From Hyphomonadaceae bacterium (GTDB taxonomy: Bacteria > Pseudomonadota > Alphaproteobacteria > Caulobacterales > Aquidulcibacteraceae), in the NCBI GenBank assembly GCA_016791365.1, contig JAEUMT010000011.1, positions 1 through 62,003 of the forward strand: 62,003 bases of DNA, given 5' to 3'. The notes beneath the pieces were generated by a model. The model searched no databases and was not told the DNA's origin. It saw only the letters and a program-made list of their open reading frames with translations. Shown here piece after piece: positions 45,578-54,733 of this stretch (its first letter is position 1; each line of letters opens with the position of its first letter). The translations under genes were made by a program, and so were the position numbers.

Positions 45578-45738
45578 GAAACCGCAAGGCTGCCCCGCCA
45601 TTGCGGAATCTAACGGCTTTTGGCAGTAACGCGCCCACCTGAGGGGGAAGCGTTTCCGCAGACGGACTGTCGCGGGGCGGCCAACCCAATTCCCCAACCC
45701 GGCGCCGTCTCTCTGGCGCGCGCCCAGGACCTCACAGC

Positions 45739-47889
45739 ATGAGCAACGAACTCATCCTTTGGCTGGTGGTCGCCGCAGGTGTTCTGGCGGCGATCTACGG
45801 CTTTCTTGAAACACAGGCCATTACCAAGGCCAGCGCCGGCACGGACCGGATGAAAGAAATCGCGGCGGCCATTCAGGAAGGCGCGCGCGCCTATCTGAAC
45901 CGCCAATATCGCACGATTGCGATCGTCGGTGTCGGCGTCGTGATCGTTCTGGCGATCCTTTTCCAAAATTGGCAGATTCCGCTTGGCTTCATCATCGGCG
46001 CGGTGCTTTCCGGCGCGGCCGGCTTCATCGGCATGAACGTCTCCGTGCAAGCGAACGTGCGTACGGCGGAAGCGTCGCGTCATTCGCTCGCGGGCGGTTT
46101 GAAAATGGCGTTTAAGGCCGGCGCGGTGACGGGCATGCTCGTCGCGGGCGGCGCGCTCTTTGGTGTCTCTTTCTACTATCTGGTGCTGACGCAATGGCTC
46201 GGCCTGGAGCCGACCAGCCGCACCGTGGTGGACTCGCTCGTTGCCCTTGGCTTCGGCGCGTCGCTGATTTCGATCTTCGCCCGTCTCGGCGGCGGCATCT
46301 TCACCAAGGGCGCCGACGTCGGCGGCGACATGGTCGGCAAGGTTGAAGCCGGCATTCCGGAAGACGATCCGCGCAACCCCGCGACGATCGCCGACAACGT
46401 TGGCGACAACGTCGGTGACTGCGCCGGTATGGCCGCTGACTTGTTTGAAACCTATGCGGTGACGGCCGTCGCCACGATGGTGCTGGCGTCCATTCTCTTC
46501 CGCGAAGCCGCGGAAGTCGCGGACGTGATGCTGTTGCCGCTCGCGATTGGCGGCATCGCCATTATCGCTTCGATCATCGGCACCTACTTCGTGAAGCTTG
46601 GCCCGTCGAACAACATCATGGGCGCGCTCTATAAGGGCCTCGTTGTTGCCGGCGTTCTCTCGTTCGGCGGCTTGATTGTCGCCATTCAAGCGACGGTTGG
46701 CTTCGGTTCGATCGCGCCGAGCCTGGGCCCGACGTCGGATCTTGCCGGCATCACCGGCCAGGACCTCGTCGTCTGCGGCCTCATCGGTCTTCTGGTGACG
46801 GGCGCTATCGTCTGGATCACGGAATACTATACCGGCACGGGCTTTCGTCCGGTGAAGAGCGTCGCCGAGGCCTCCAAGTCGGGCCACGGCACGAACGTCA
46901 TCCAAGGTCTCGCCGTTTCGATGGAATCGACGGCGCTGCCGGCGTTGACGATCGTCGCGGGCATCGTGGCGTGCTTCACGCTGGCTGGCCTCTTCGGCAT
47001 TGCGATCGCCGTCACGACCATGCTTTCGGTCGCCGGCATCATCGTTGCCCTCGACGCGTTTGGTCCGGTTACCGACAACGCCGGCGGGATCGCCGAAATG
47101 GCGGAACTGCCGAAGGAAGTGCGCGTCACGACAGACGCGCTCGACGCCGTGGGCAACACGACGAAGGCGGTCACCAAGGGCTACGCGATCGGTTCGGCCG
47201 GTCTCGGCGCGTTGGTGCTGTTCGCCGCGTACGTTGAGGACTTGAAGTACTATGCGGCCAACGCCGCCGAGTATCCGTTCTTCGACGGCGTCGCGCCGGA
47301 CTTCTCGCTCAACAATCCGTACGTGATCGTCGGTCTCTTCGTTGGCGGCTTGCTGCCGTATCTGTTCGGCGGCTGGTCGATGACGGCTGTCGGCCGCGCG
47401 GCGCAGGCGGTGGTGGAAGAAGTCCGCCGTCAGTTCCGCGAGATTCCGGGCATCATGGAGCGCACCGCTAAGCCGGATTACGGCAAGGCCGTCGACATCC
47501 TGACGCAAGCAGCGATCAAGGAAATGATCATTCCGTCGATGCTGCCGGTGTTGGCGCCAATCGCGCTGTTCTTCGGCGTGTGGGCGATCGCGGGCCAAAG
47601 CCAGGCGCTGGCTTCGGTCGGCGCGCTGCTGGTCGGCGTCATCGTCACTGGTCTCTTCGTCGCCATCTCGATGACCTCGGGCGGCGGCGCCTGGGACAAC
47701 GCCAAGAAGCTGATCGAAGAAGGTCATCACGGCGGCAAGGGCTCTGACGCTCACAAAGCCGCTGTCACCGGCGACACCGTAGGCGATCCCTACAAGGACA
47801 CCGCGGGCCCGGCTGTGAACCCGATGATCAAGATCACCAACATCGTGGCGCTTCTGCTGCTTGCGGTGTTGGCGCACTGGAACGGCTGA
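45739..47889 (+). CDS. hppA: Membrane-bound proton-translocating pyrophosphatase
   Basis: 716 residues, about 16 transmembrane helices. It couples pyrophosphate hydrolysis to proton (or sodium) pumping. Signatures: [20 protein letters not shown] (catalytic DVGGDLVGKVE-type motif), [20 protein letters not shown] (metal-binding), and the C-terminal [18 protein letters not shown]. The second acidic site has Lys in [17 protein letters not shown], a potassium-independence mark (Lys versus Ala) that is position-dependent. A 161-base leader with no clear promoter precedes it. Confidence 0.95.
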   Translation: MSNELILWLVVAAGVLAAIYGFLETQAITKASAGTDRMKEIAAAIQEGARAYLNRQYRTIAIVGVGVVIVLAILFQNWQIPLGFIIGAVLSGAAGFIGMNVSVQANVRTAEASRHSLAGGLKMAFKAGAVTGMLVAGGALFGVSFYYLVLTQWLGLEPTSRTVVDSLVALGFGASLISIFARLGGGIFTKGADVGGDMVGKVEAGIPEDDPRNPATIADNVGDNVGDCAGMAADLFETYAVTAVATMVLASILFREAAEVADVMLLPLAIGGIAIIASIIGTYFVKLGPSNNIMGALYKGLVVAGVLSFGGLIVAIQATVGFGSIAPSLGPTSDLAGITGQDLVVCGLIGLLVTGAIVWITEYYTGTGFRPVKSVAEASKSGHGTNVIQGLAVSMESTALPALTIVAGIVACFTLAGLFGIAIAVTTMLSVAGIIVALDAFGPVTDNAGGIAEMAELPKEVRVTTDALDAVGNTTKAVTKGYAIGSAGLGALVLFAAYVEDLKYYAANAAEYPFFDGVAPDFSLNNPYVIVGLFVGGLLPYLFGGWSMTAVGRAAQAVVEEVRRQFREIPGIMERTAKPDYGKAVDILTQAAIKEMIIPSMLPVLAPIALFFGVWAIAGQSQALASVGALLVGVIVTGLFVAISMTSGGGAWDNAKKLIEEGHHGGKGSDAHKAAVTGDTVGDPYKDTAGPAVNPMIKITNIVALLLLAVLAHWNG

Positions 47890-47909
47890 TCGGCACTGAG
47901 CTGAAAAGC

Positions 47910-47946
47910 AAAACGCCCCGGCATCGCTGCCGGGGCGTTTTTTTAT
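47910..47946. terminator. Bidirectional rho-independent terminator (hppA/bamE)
   Basis: AACGCCCCGGC-ATCGCT-GCCGGGGCGTT stem with TTTTTTT on the plus strand and TTTTGCTTTT on the minus strand. It sits between the convergent hppA and bamE genes, so it can end both transcripts. Confidence 0.9.
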
Positions 47947-47963
47947 TTCGATCGATGTCCTGA

Positions 47964-48452
47964 TCAGTTGCGATCGCGACGCGTGCCGCCTTGATCTTCT
48001 TCACGCGGCAGCGGCGAAGCGCGGCCGACGTTGCCGAGCAATTGTTCGATGACGCCGAGTTCGCGCCCGCGCGTCGGCGTGACGTGATCGTCGTACGCCA
48101 CCAGGCGCCCACGCTCGAGGCCGTACTTTTCGACGCCCGAAACCGTGTCGCCATCAAAGCGGACGACCATGACCCGACGCTCGGTAATGCGGGGGGTGTA
48201 GAATGCGACGCTTTCCTGGATGGAGCTCACATAATACCACGCGGTCTGATCGAACACGGCGGTGGTCGAAGGCGAACCGAAGCGCTGGACGATCGTGTCA
48301 CGCGTATCGACGCCGACCTGCGGGTCCGGGATTTCCTGATTGTTGCGGTCCGGCAAAAAGCCGTTGTAGGAGTGCGTCGGCGCGCACGCTGAGGTCGCTG
48401 TAGCCGCAGCGACGAGAGCCGCCGCCGAAAGACGCAAAAGTCCGCGCTTCAT
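47964..48452 (-). CDS. bamE: Outer membrane assembly lipoprotein BamE/SmpA-like
   Basis: 162 residues. Signal peptide ending in a lipobox (ATSAC, Cys at about residue 23), so lipidated. The SmpA/OmlA domain has DTRDTIVQRFGSPSTTAVFDQTAWYYVSS and RRVMVVRFDGDTVSGVE. BamE is an accessory lipoprotein of the BAM complex that inserts outer membrane proteins. The C-terminal tail is charged and low-complexity. It is convergent with hppA and divergent from the CBP3 gene. Confidence 0.88.
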   Translation of the reverse strand: MKRGLLRLSAAALVAAATATSACAPTHSYNGFLPDRNNQEIPDPQVGVDTRDTIVQRFGSPSTTAVFDQTAWYYVSSIQESVAFYTPRITERRVMVVRFDGDTVSGVEKYGLERGRLVAYDDHVTPTRGRELGVIEQLLGNVGRASPLPREEDQGGTRRDRN

Positions 48453-48538
48453 CCGTCACCCTTTTGGGCAATATGCCCGCTTGGAGACGGGGTACGGCGT
48501 GCCGGGCAGGCCGGCAAGAGGGGAGCACAGGGCAGGGC

Positions 48539-49051
48539 ATGCCGATCTGGCCTTTTCACCGATCACGGGCAGAGCTGGATGGCGAAAAGCTGGCGCTCGC
48601 GGTTACGGCCGCGAGCCGGCGGCCCGAATTTTACGGGGCCGACAAAATCCCGGACACGATGGAAGGCCGGTTTGAGTTCATGGCCCTGAATGGCGTTTTG
48701 GCCATGCTGCGGCTGCAGGCCGAGCCGTCGCTGCGGCCCCTGGCCCAGAGCTTCGCCGACCGGCTCTTTGGTCTCTTCGATGCGGGACTTCGGGAGGCCG
48801 GTACGAGCGATACGGCGGTCCCCAAGCGGATGCACAAGCTGGCCGGGGATTTTTACGGCCGGCTGGACGCCTACGGCGCGGCGCTTGCCGATCCGGAGGC
48901 GCTGCAGACGGCACTGGCGCGCAACGTTTGGCGTCTGGGGTCACACCCGTTCGCGCCGCAATTGGCGCAGTACGTCGCAAGAACGGCCGGCGCCCAGTCC
49001 GGCGCTCCGATTTCGGCCATGTTTGCGGCAGAGGGCTGGCCCACGCTTTAG
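48539..49051 (+). CDS. Ubiquinol-cytochrome c chaperone (CBP3 family)
   Basis: 170 residues. CBP3/UQCC1 domain: MPIWPFHRSRAELDGEKLALAVTAASRRPEFYGADKIPDTMEGRFEFMAL, with the RPxFYxxxxxPDTxxGRFE motif readable at residues ~28-48, and later VPKRMHKLAGDFYGR. It assists assembly of cytochrome b in the bc1 complex. ATG 48539 follows GGGGAG and begins the family N-terminus; longer forms start in non-conserved sequence. Confidence 0.9.
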   Translation: MPIWPFHRSRAELDGEKLALAVTAASRRPEFYGADKIPDTMEGRFEFMALNGVLAMLRLQAEPSLRPLAQSFADRLFGLFDAGLREAGTSDTAVPKRMHKLAGDFYGRLDAYGAALADPEALQTALARNVWRLGSHPFAPQLAQYVARTAGAQSGAPISAMFAAEGWPTL

Positions 49052-49139
49052 GGGTGACGGGTTTGGCTTTCCGTTGGGGCGGGACTATGGTCCGCGCCTT
49101 CGCCAGAGCCGGCGGGGACGATCAGGACAATCAAGCTGA

Positions 49140-50210
49140 ATGACGAACGGTCTCGTTCTTTCCATTGACGGGATGGGCGGCGATTCAGCGCCCGACATCG
49201 TCGTCGAAGGCGTCGATATTTTCACGCGCGCCAATCCCGACGTCCGCTTCCTCGTGCACGGCGATGCGGCGCGCCTCAACGCGCTGATGGACAAGCACCC
49301 CGCGGCGAAGGCGGTGAGCGAGATTGTTCCCGCCGAAAAAGTCATCGGCATGGACGTGAAAGCGAGCCAGGCGCTTCGGCAGGGCAAAGGCTCAAGCCTT
49401 TGGAACGCCGTGCAAGCGGTTGAACTTGGCAACGCGCACGCGGTTGTCTCGGCCGGCAATACGGGCGCGTTCATGGCGATCGCGATGTTCCGTTTGCGAA
49501 CGATGGAGGGCGTGCACCGCCCCGCGCTCGCAACGCGCTGGCCGACAATGAAGGGCGGCTACACGGTGATGCTCGATGTCGGCGCCAACGTCGAGGCGGA
49601 CGCCGAGCAGCTGGTTGAATTCGCCATTATGGGTGAAGCGTTTTCACGCGCCGTATCCGGGGAAGAGCGCCCGAAAGTGGCGCTGCTCAATGTCGGCGCC
49701 GAAGATCAAAAGGGCCACGAGGAAATTCGCGCGGCGGCGAAGCTCATTCGCGAAACCGGCGTCGATATCAATTTCCAGGGTTTCGCCGAGGGCGACGACA
49801 TCGCCAAGGGCACGGTGGACGTGGTCGTCACCGATGGCTTTACCGGCAATATTGCGCTTAAAACCGGCGAGGGAACGGCGCGCTTGGTGGGGCAGTTGCT
49901 GCGTGAGGCGCTGACCAGCGGACCTTTGGCGCAGCTCGGCGCGTTGATCGCCTATCCCGCTCTTCGAAAGCTTCGTACGCGCATGGATCCCGGAACATTC
50001 AATGGCGCCTTGTTTCTCGGCTTGAATGGCTTGGTGGTGAAGAGTCACGGCAGCGCCAACGGGCGCGGCTATGCCGCCGCCATCGGCGTCGCCGAAAAAC
50101 TTGCACGCAGCCATTATCGCGAAGAAGTTGTCTCAAACATTCGCAGGCTTGCCGAGGCGAATGCGAATGCGGCGGCGGCTGCCGCGGCTTCGGCCGGAGA
50201 CGCCAAGTAA
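49140..50210 (+). CDS. plsX: Phosphate acyltransferase PlsX
   Basis: 356 residues. PlsX makes acyl-phosphate from acyl-ACP for phospholipid synthesis. Signatures: [45 protein letters not shown] and [13 protein letters not shown]. The C-terminus is rich in alanine. Stop TAA shares a base with the fabH ATG. plsX-fabH-ihfA is a conserved proteobacterial string. Confidence 0.96.
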   Translation: MTNGLVLSIDGMGGDSAPDIVVEGVDIFTRANPDVRFLVHGDAARLNALMDKHPAAKAVSEIVPAEKVIGMDVKASQALRQGKGSSLWNAVQAVELGNAHAVVSAGNTGAFMAIAMFRLRTMEGVHRPALATRWPTMKGGYTVMLDVGANVEADAEQLVEFAIMGEAFSRAVSGEERPKVALLNVGAEDQKGHEEIRAAAKLIRETGVDINFQGFAEGDDIAKGTVDVVVTDGFTGNIALKTGEGTARLVGQLLREALTSGPLAQLGALIAYPALRKLRTRMDPGTFNGALFLGLNGLVVKSHGSANGRGYAAAIGVAEKLARSHYREEVVSNIRRLAEANANAAAAAAASAGDAK

Positions 50211-51175
50211 TGGCGTTGCGTTCAGTACTGACGGGCGTCGGCTCCTATTTGCCCGAGCGCATTTTGACCAACGCCGAACTCGCGCGCCGCGTCGACACCA
50301 GTGACGAATGGATCAAGGAACGCACCGGCATTAGCGAGCGTCACATCGCGGCCGACGACGAGCGCACATCTGATCTTGCGTGCGCCGCGGCGCTCAGAGC
50401 GCTCGAAGCCGCCGGTCGGGGCGCCGGGGATATTGACCTGATTGTGCTGGCGACCGCGACGCCTGATCTGACCTTCCCGGCGACAGCCGCGCGTGTTCAG
50501 GCTGAGCTTGGCGTGACGAAGGGCGCCGCGTTCGATGTGCAAGCCGTGTGCTCGGGTTTCATTTTCGCGCTCGCTACGGCGGATAATTTTCTGGCGCGTG
50601 GACAGGCGCAGGCGGCGCTGGTGATTGGCGCGGAAACGTTTTCGCGCATTGTCGATTGGGAAGATCGCGGCACGTGCGTGTTGTTTGGCGACGGCGCCGG
50701 CGCGGTGGTGCTCGAAGCGCGCGACGATGACGCCGAGCGCGGCGTGATCTCCACCTTCCTGCGCACCGACGGGCGCATGCATGACCTGCTCTACGTCGAT
50801 GGCGGGCCATCGCAGACGCAGAGTGTCGGCAAGCTTCGCATGGTCGGTAACGCGGTATTCCGGCAGGCGGTGGAGCATATTTCCGGGGCCATGCTCGAAG
50901 CGTGCGCGCGGGCCAATGTCTCCCTGGATGATGTCGATTGGTTCGTGCCGCACCAGGCGAACCAGCGGATATTGGACGGTGTGGCGCGCAAGCTCGGCAT
51001 TGATGTCGAGCAGGTCATTTCGACGGTGGCGCTGCACGGAAATACGTCCGCGGCCTCGGTCCCATTGGCGCTCGATGTCGCCACCCGCGACGGACGCATC
51101 AAGAAGGGCGATCTGGTGCTGATGGAGGCGCTGGGCGGCGGTCTCACCTGGGGCGCGGCGCTCGTTCGAATGTGA
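50210..51175 (+). CDS. fabH: 3-oxoacyl-[ACP] synthase III (KAS III)
   Basis: 321 residues. FabH starts fatty acid elongation by joining acetyl-CoA to malonyl-ACP. The catalytic Cys is in [13 protein letters not shown], the His in VPHQANQRI, and the Asn in HGNTSAAS. N-terminal [13 protein letters not shown] and [10 protein letters not shown] are standard. It starts on the last base of the plsX stop. Confidence 0.97.
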   Translation: MALRSVLTGVGSYLPERILTNAELARRVDTSDEWIKERTGISERHIAADDERTSDLACAAALRALEAAGRGAGDIDLIVLATATPDLTFPATAARVQAELGVTKGAAFDVQAVCSGFIFALATADNFLARGQAQAALVIGAETFSRIVDWEDRGTCVLFGDGAGAVVLEARDDDAERGVISTFLRTDGRMHDLLYVDGGPSQTQSVGKLRMVGNAVFRQAVEHISGAMLEACARANVSLDDVDWFVPHQANQRILDGVARKLGIDVEQVISTVALHGNTSAASVPLALDVATRDGRIKKGDLVLMEALGGGLTWGAALVRM

Positions 51176-51259
51176 ACGCCTCCGCAACAATTGACCTAAC
51201 CATCAGGGACGACTAGCTTTTCCGGGCGCACAAGGGTGTGCGCAACGGAGGGGGCTCCG

Positions 51260-51574
51260 GTGACTGGCAAGACCGTTACACGCGCCGATCTCGTCGAAGC
51301 GTTGGCGAAGCGCGCGAACATGCAGCGCGCGGACGCCAATCGTCTGCTCACGCGCATGCTCGAAATGATGCAGGACTCGCTCGTCGATGGCGAGACCGTG
51401 AAGCTGTCGCGCTTTGGGAACTTTAATGTCCGCGCCAAGCGCCAGCGTATCGGCCGCAACCCGAAGACGGGTGAAGAGGTGCCGATCACGCCCCGGCGCG
51501 TGGTCACGTTCCGGCCCTCGCAGATGCTGCGCGAATTTGTGGAAAAGGGCGGTCGTGGCCGCGCCAAGACTTAA
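51260..51574 (+). CDS. ihfA: Integration host factor subunit alpha
   Basis: 104 residues from GTG 51260, with GGAGG upstream. HU/IHF DNA-bending fold: TRADLVEALAKRANMQRADANRL, then LSRFGNFNVRAKRQRIGRNPKTGEE and the RRVVTFRPSQML motif. The alpha subunit is favoured over HU by the NPKTGEE arm and by the plsX-fabH context. An earlier GTG at 51236 is less likely. Confidence 0.93.
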   Translation: MTGKTVTRADLVEALAKRANMQRADANRLLTRMLEMMQDSLVDGETVKLSRFGNFNVRAKRQRIGRNPKTGEEVPITPRRVVTFRPSQMLREFVEKGGRGRAKT

Positions 51575-51644
51575 GCGCGGGAGCGCGCTTGATCTTTTCA
51601 GCGCGAAGCGATTTTCTGCCCCCGGCAATGAGCCGGAGGGTGGG

Positions 51645-52100
51645 ATGATGTTCAGAACTTTGATGAGCGCCGCGGCGCTGTTGACGCTGACGGCGTGCAT
51701 GCACACCGCTAGTGAGCAAGCCGCGCCAGCGCCGGCATTCAATCCCGCCGCCTGCACCGAGCGCGACTTCGTGATTTATTTTGACGAAGGCTCGTTCGAA
51801 ATCACCCAAGAGGCGCGCCGCATCATCGATCTGCAGGCGCGCGATATTGCGGGCTGCACGGTTGAACGCGTCCGCGTTCTTGGGCTCTCGGCGAGCGAAG
51901 AGCAGGGCGGTGGTTCAGCGCGCAGGCTTTCGGAGGACCGCGCGGAAAACCTGGCGGACTATCTGCACGAGCATCAGCGCTGGCCGCGGTCGCGCTTTGA
52001 AGTGCTCGCGGGCGGCGCCTATGGCGCGACGACCTCAGAGGGGCTGGATGTGCCGGTGCGCAACCGCGCGCGCATCGTCGTAACGGCGCGCGCGCCGTAA
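51645..52100 (+). CDS. OmpA-like domain lipoprotein
   Basis: 151 residues. Signal peptide with lipobox (LTLTAC, Cys at about residue 18). The mature part has an OmpA/MotB-type peptidoglycan-binding core: FVIYFDEGSFEITQEARRIID, LGLSASEE, ARRLSEDRAENLADYL and RNRARIVV. It is shorter than Pal. Two near starts (51645 and 51648) differ by one Met; a GGAGG lies upstream. It is 21 bases before the RTX gene and may be expressed with it. Confidence 0.82.
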   Translation: MMFRTLMSAAALLTLTACMHTASEQAAPAPAFNPAACTERDFVIYFDEGSFEITQEARRIIDLQARDIAGCTVERVRVLGLSASEEQGGGSARRLSEDRAENLADYLHEHQRWPRSRFEVLAGGAYGATTSEGLDVPVRNRARIVVTARAP

Positions 52101-52121
52101 GGCGGGATTTGGGGGACGTCG

Positions 52122-54608
52122 ATGGGCACGTGGTCACCGGGCTCGGGCCCAACGACGGGCGATGACACCTACACAGGGACCACCGCGAACGAATCCGCGG
52201 CGGGCGGCGACGGCAATGACACGATCATTGGCGGCGGCGGCGAAGACTTCCTGCAAGGCGGCAATGGCGCCGATACGTTTGTCATCAACGCGACCAGCCA
52301 GCTTAGCGCCGACGACACCTATCTCGGCGATGCGGGCACGGACACGATGCTGCTCACTGCTGCCGGCACGTACAATTTCGCCGGCGTGGGGCTCAATCAG
52401 ATCGAGATACTCACGTTCACGCAGAACATCACCGCGAACATCGTTCAAGATGATTTCAATCTGCCGCAGAGCGATTTGACGATTGACGGCCAAGGCCGGA
52501 CGGCGACGTTCAACTTTCAGGTCGCCAACGGGTTTGGCGTAAGCGCGGGCGGTTGGCTGTTCACCAACGGCAACTTCACCATCAATATCTTTGGCGGGTC
52601 CGGTGATGACACTCTGCGCGGCACCAATGTCGCCGACACCATAACAGGCGGCAACGGGTTCGATCAGATCCACGGCGGCGGCGGCGTCGACACCCTGATC
52701 GGCGGCGCCGGAAACGATATCTATTTTCTGAATTCGGCCACGGACGCCCAGGACATCATCATCGAAGCCGCAAACGGCGGAGACCACGACAAGATCGAGA
52801 CGAACTTCAGTTTCAGCATCGCCGACTACGCCACAATCGAGGACCTGGAGGTCAATTCCAGCGTCGCCGTGACCGTGACCGGCAACACCCTCAACAACAT
52901 CCTCATCGGCGATTTTGGCGCCGACACGCTCAACGGCGGCTTCGGCGACGATTCACTGTTCGGCGGCAACGCCAGCGATACGCTGGTGGGCGGCGCCGGC
53001 AACGACACTTACAACATCAGTGGCGGCGGCATCGACAACATCGTCGAGGCGGCGGGCGAGGGCACGGACGTGGTGTCGCTCAACATGGGCACGGCGGGCG
53101 GGATCACCACGTACTCGCTGGCGGCGGTCGCGAACGTCGAGAACATCAATTATTCGTCGATCAACACGACCGGCACGCGCACGATCACGGGCAACAGCAT
53201 CAACAACGTGATCACCGCCAACGGCCTTGGCACCACTGACACGATCGACGGCGGGGCTGGCGATGACACGATGTCGGGCGGCGGCGGGGCGGACACGTAC
53301 GTCGTCGATAGTTACGGCGATGTGGTGATTGAAACGCTGGCGGGCACGACGGCGCCCGCGATCGACACGATCCGCACCGCGCTCAACTCCTACACGCTCT
53401 CGAACAGCGCCAGCAGTCTGGTGGAGAATCTCGTCTATACGGGCAGCGGCAGCTTCACCGGTGTGGGCAACGATCTCGTCAACATCATCACCGGCGGCGG
53501 CGGCGACGATATGTTGGATGGCGGCATTGGCGCCGATCGCCTTGATGGCGGCGGCGGCAACGACACCATCATGTGGGATGCGGCTGATACGCAACTCACC
53601 GGCGGCGCCGGCAACGATTTGCTCGTCTTCACGAGCGGCGCCGCGCCGACATCGTTCAATCTTGTGGCGCAGGGCTTTGAGGCGGCCGAAGGCCGCTTCA
53701 CCGATACGGGCGCCAATGCCTGGGCGACGCGTGTCGATCGTTACGACAGCCTGTGGCGCATGGATATCTCGACGATTGTAAACGATAACGGCACGCGCGA
53801 GATCACCGATTACGATCAGGCCAATGCGGCAAGCTGGGCAGGTTTTCTTGCGCGCGAGGATTCACTCGGCCGCACGACGGAGACGGTGCTGACGTATGAT
53901 GCCGGCGGCCGCGACACGACAACGTTCGACGTCGATAGTTCGGTGTTCTGGTCGAGCTTCGTCACGCGGACCGACGCACTCGACCGCACGACCGAGACGC
54001 TGTTGATCCATGATGACGGCACGCGCGATACGACCAATTTCGACGGCGATAGCTCTCAATTCTGGACAAGTTTCGTCACGCGTCGCGATGGACTGGGGCG
54101 CACGACGGAAAGCCTGCTGATCCACGATGACGGCGTGCGCGACACGACGAACTATGATGCGGACGAGACGCAATTCTGGACCAGCTTCGTCACGCGGCGC
54201 GATGCGCTGGGCAATACGACCGAGAGCCTGCTCATCCATGACGACGGGACGCGCGATACGACCAATTACGATGGCGACAACTCACAGTTCTGGACGAGCT
54301 TCGTCACGCGCCGGGACTCAGCGGGGCGTTCGACCGAAAGCCTGCTCATTCATGATGACGGCACGCGGGACACAACGAACTTCGATCCGGAGAACGCGGT
54401 GTTCTGGGAGAGCTTCGTCACGCGCCGCGACGCGCTTGGCAGGACGACCGACACGTTGCTCGTCTATGATGATGGCCGGCAGGACTCCACCGATTATGAC
54501 GAAGCCAACGTCAATGATTGGAGCAACGTGGTCTATCGCTACGACGACAACGGCGTGCTTTATCAGACCATCACGACCTACGATGACGGACAGATCATTA
54601 TAATTTGA
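52122..54608 (+). CDS. Large RTX calcium-binding protein with C-terminal 38-residue repeats
   Basis: 828 residues, no signal peptide. Five RTX blocks with GGxGxDxxx units: residues ~28-52, ~157-204 (GGAGNDIY), ~262-300, ~367-396 and ~456-503. Such repeats bind calcium and usually mark type I secreted proteins. From residue ~551 to the end is a tandem array of about seven 38-residue units. The array ends in QIIII, a hydrophobic tail that suits a type I secretion signal. GGGGGA precedes the start. No transporter genes are adjacent. Function unknown. Confidence 0.85.
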   Translation: MGTWSPGSGPTTGDDTYTGTTANESAAGGDGNDTIIGGGGEDFLQGGNGADTFVINATSQLSADDTYLGDAGTDTMLLTAAGTYNFAGVGLNQIEILTFTQNITANIVQDDFNLPQSDLTIDGQGRTATFNFQVANGFGVSAGGWLFTNGNFTINIFGGSGDDTLRGTNVADTITGGNGFDQIHGGGGVDTLIGGAGNDIYFLNSATDAQDIIIEAANGGDHDKIETNFSFSIADYATIEDLEVNSSVAVTVTGNTLNNILIGDFGADTLNGGFGDDSLFGGNASDTLVGGAGNDTYNISGGGIDNIVEAAGEGTDVVSLNMGTAGGITTYSLAAVANVENINYSSINTTGTRTITGNSINNVITANGLGTTDTIDGGAGDDTMSGGGGADTYVVDSYGDVVIETLAGTTAPAIDTIRTALNSYTLSNSASSLVENLVYTGSGSFTGVGNDLVNIITGGGGDDMLDGGIGADRLDGGGGNDTIMWDAADTQLTGGAGNDLLVFTSGAAPTSFNLVAQGFEAAEGRFTDTGANAWATRVDRYDSLWRMDISTIVNDNGTREITDYDQANAASWAGFLAREDSLGRTTETVLTYDAGGRDTTTFDVDSSVFWSSFVTRTDALDRTTETLLIHDDGTRDTTNFDGDSSQFWTSFVTRRDGLGRTTESLLIHDDGVRDTTNYDADETQFWTSFVTRRDALGNTTESLLIHDDGTRDTTNYDGDNSQFWTSFVTRRDSAGRSTESLLIHDDGTRDTTNFDPENAVFWESFVTRRDALGRTTDTLLVYDDGRQDSTDYDEANVNDWSNVVYRYDDNGVLYQTITTYDDGQIIII
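53775..54605 (+). repeat. Tandem 114-bp (38-residue) coding repeat in RTX gene
   Basis: About seven copies plus a partial one. A unit reads LLIHDDGTRDTTNFD followed by a variable acidic stretch, then FWTSFVTRRD and LGRTTE. Outer copies are more divergent than central copies 3-5, which suggests recent expansion of the centre. The D..GR.T....DDG pattern faintly resembles YD repeats. Confidence 0.85.
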
Positions 54609-54612
54609 GGAA

Positions 54613-54690
54613 TGGTCGGAGCGGCGGGATTCGAACCCACGACCCCCTGTCCCCCAGACAGGTGCGCTAACCGGGCTGCGCCACGCTCCG
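54613..54690 (-). tRNA. tRNA-Pro (anticodon GGG)
   Basis: Minus-strand cloverleaf: acceptor CGGAGCG/CGCTCCG, discriminator A, CCA encoded at 54615-54613. The anticodon stem is CCTGT/ACAGG with loop CTGGGGG, anticodon GGG. The T arm contains GGTTCGAATC. It is convergent with the RTX gene, four bases from its stop. Confidence 0.95.
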
Positions 54691-54733
54691 ACCGGCCGCC
54701 AGCGGTCGAGCGACCGTAAGCGGGAGCGTGTCT

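Noticed and set aside
45610-47877. 755-codon open frame antisense to hppA
   Set aside because: It mirrors the pyrophosphatase frame and its translation is low-complexity Arg/His/Asp-rich. High-GC codon bias of hppA keeps this antisense frame open; no family features.
53775-54605. Regular 114-base repeats considered as a CRISPR or minisatellite
   Set aside because: The repeats are in frame, conserve the protein, and have no spacer/repeat alternation.
54613-54690. tRNA-Pro as an integration site
   Set aside because: No direct repeat of the tRNA 3' end, integrase or island boundary is visible on either side in this window.
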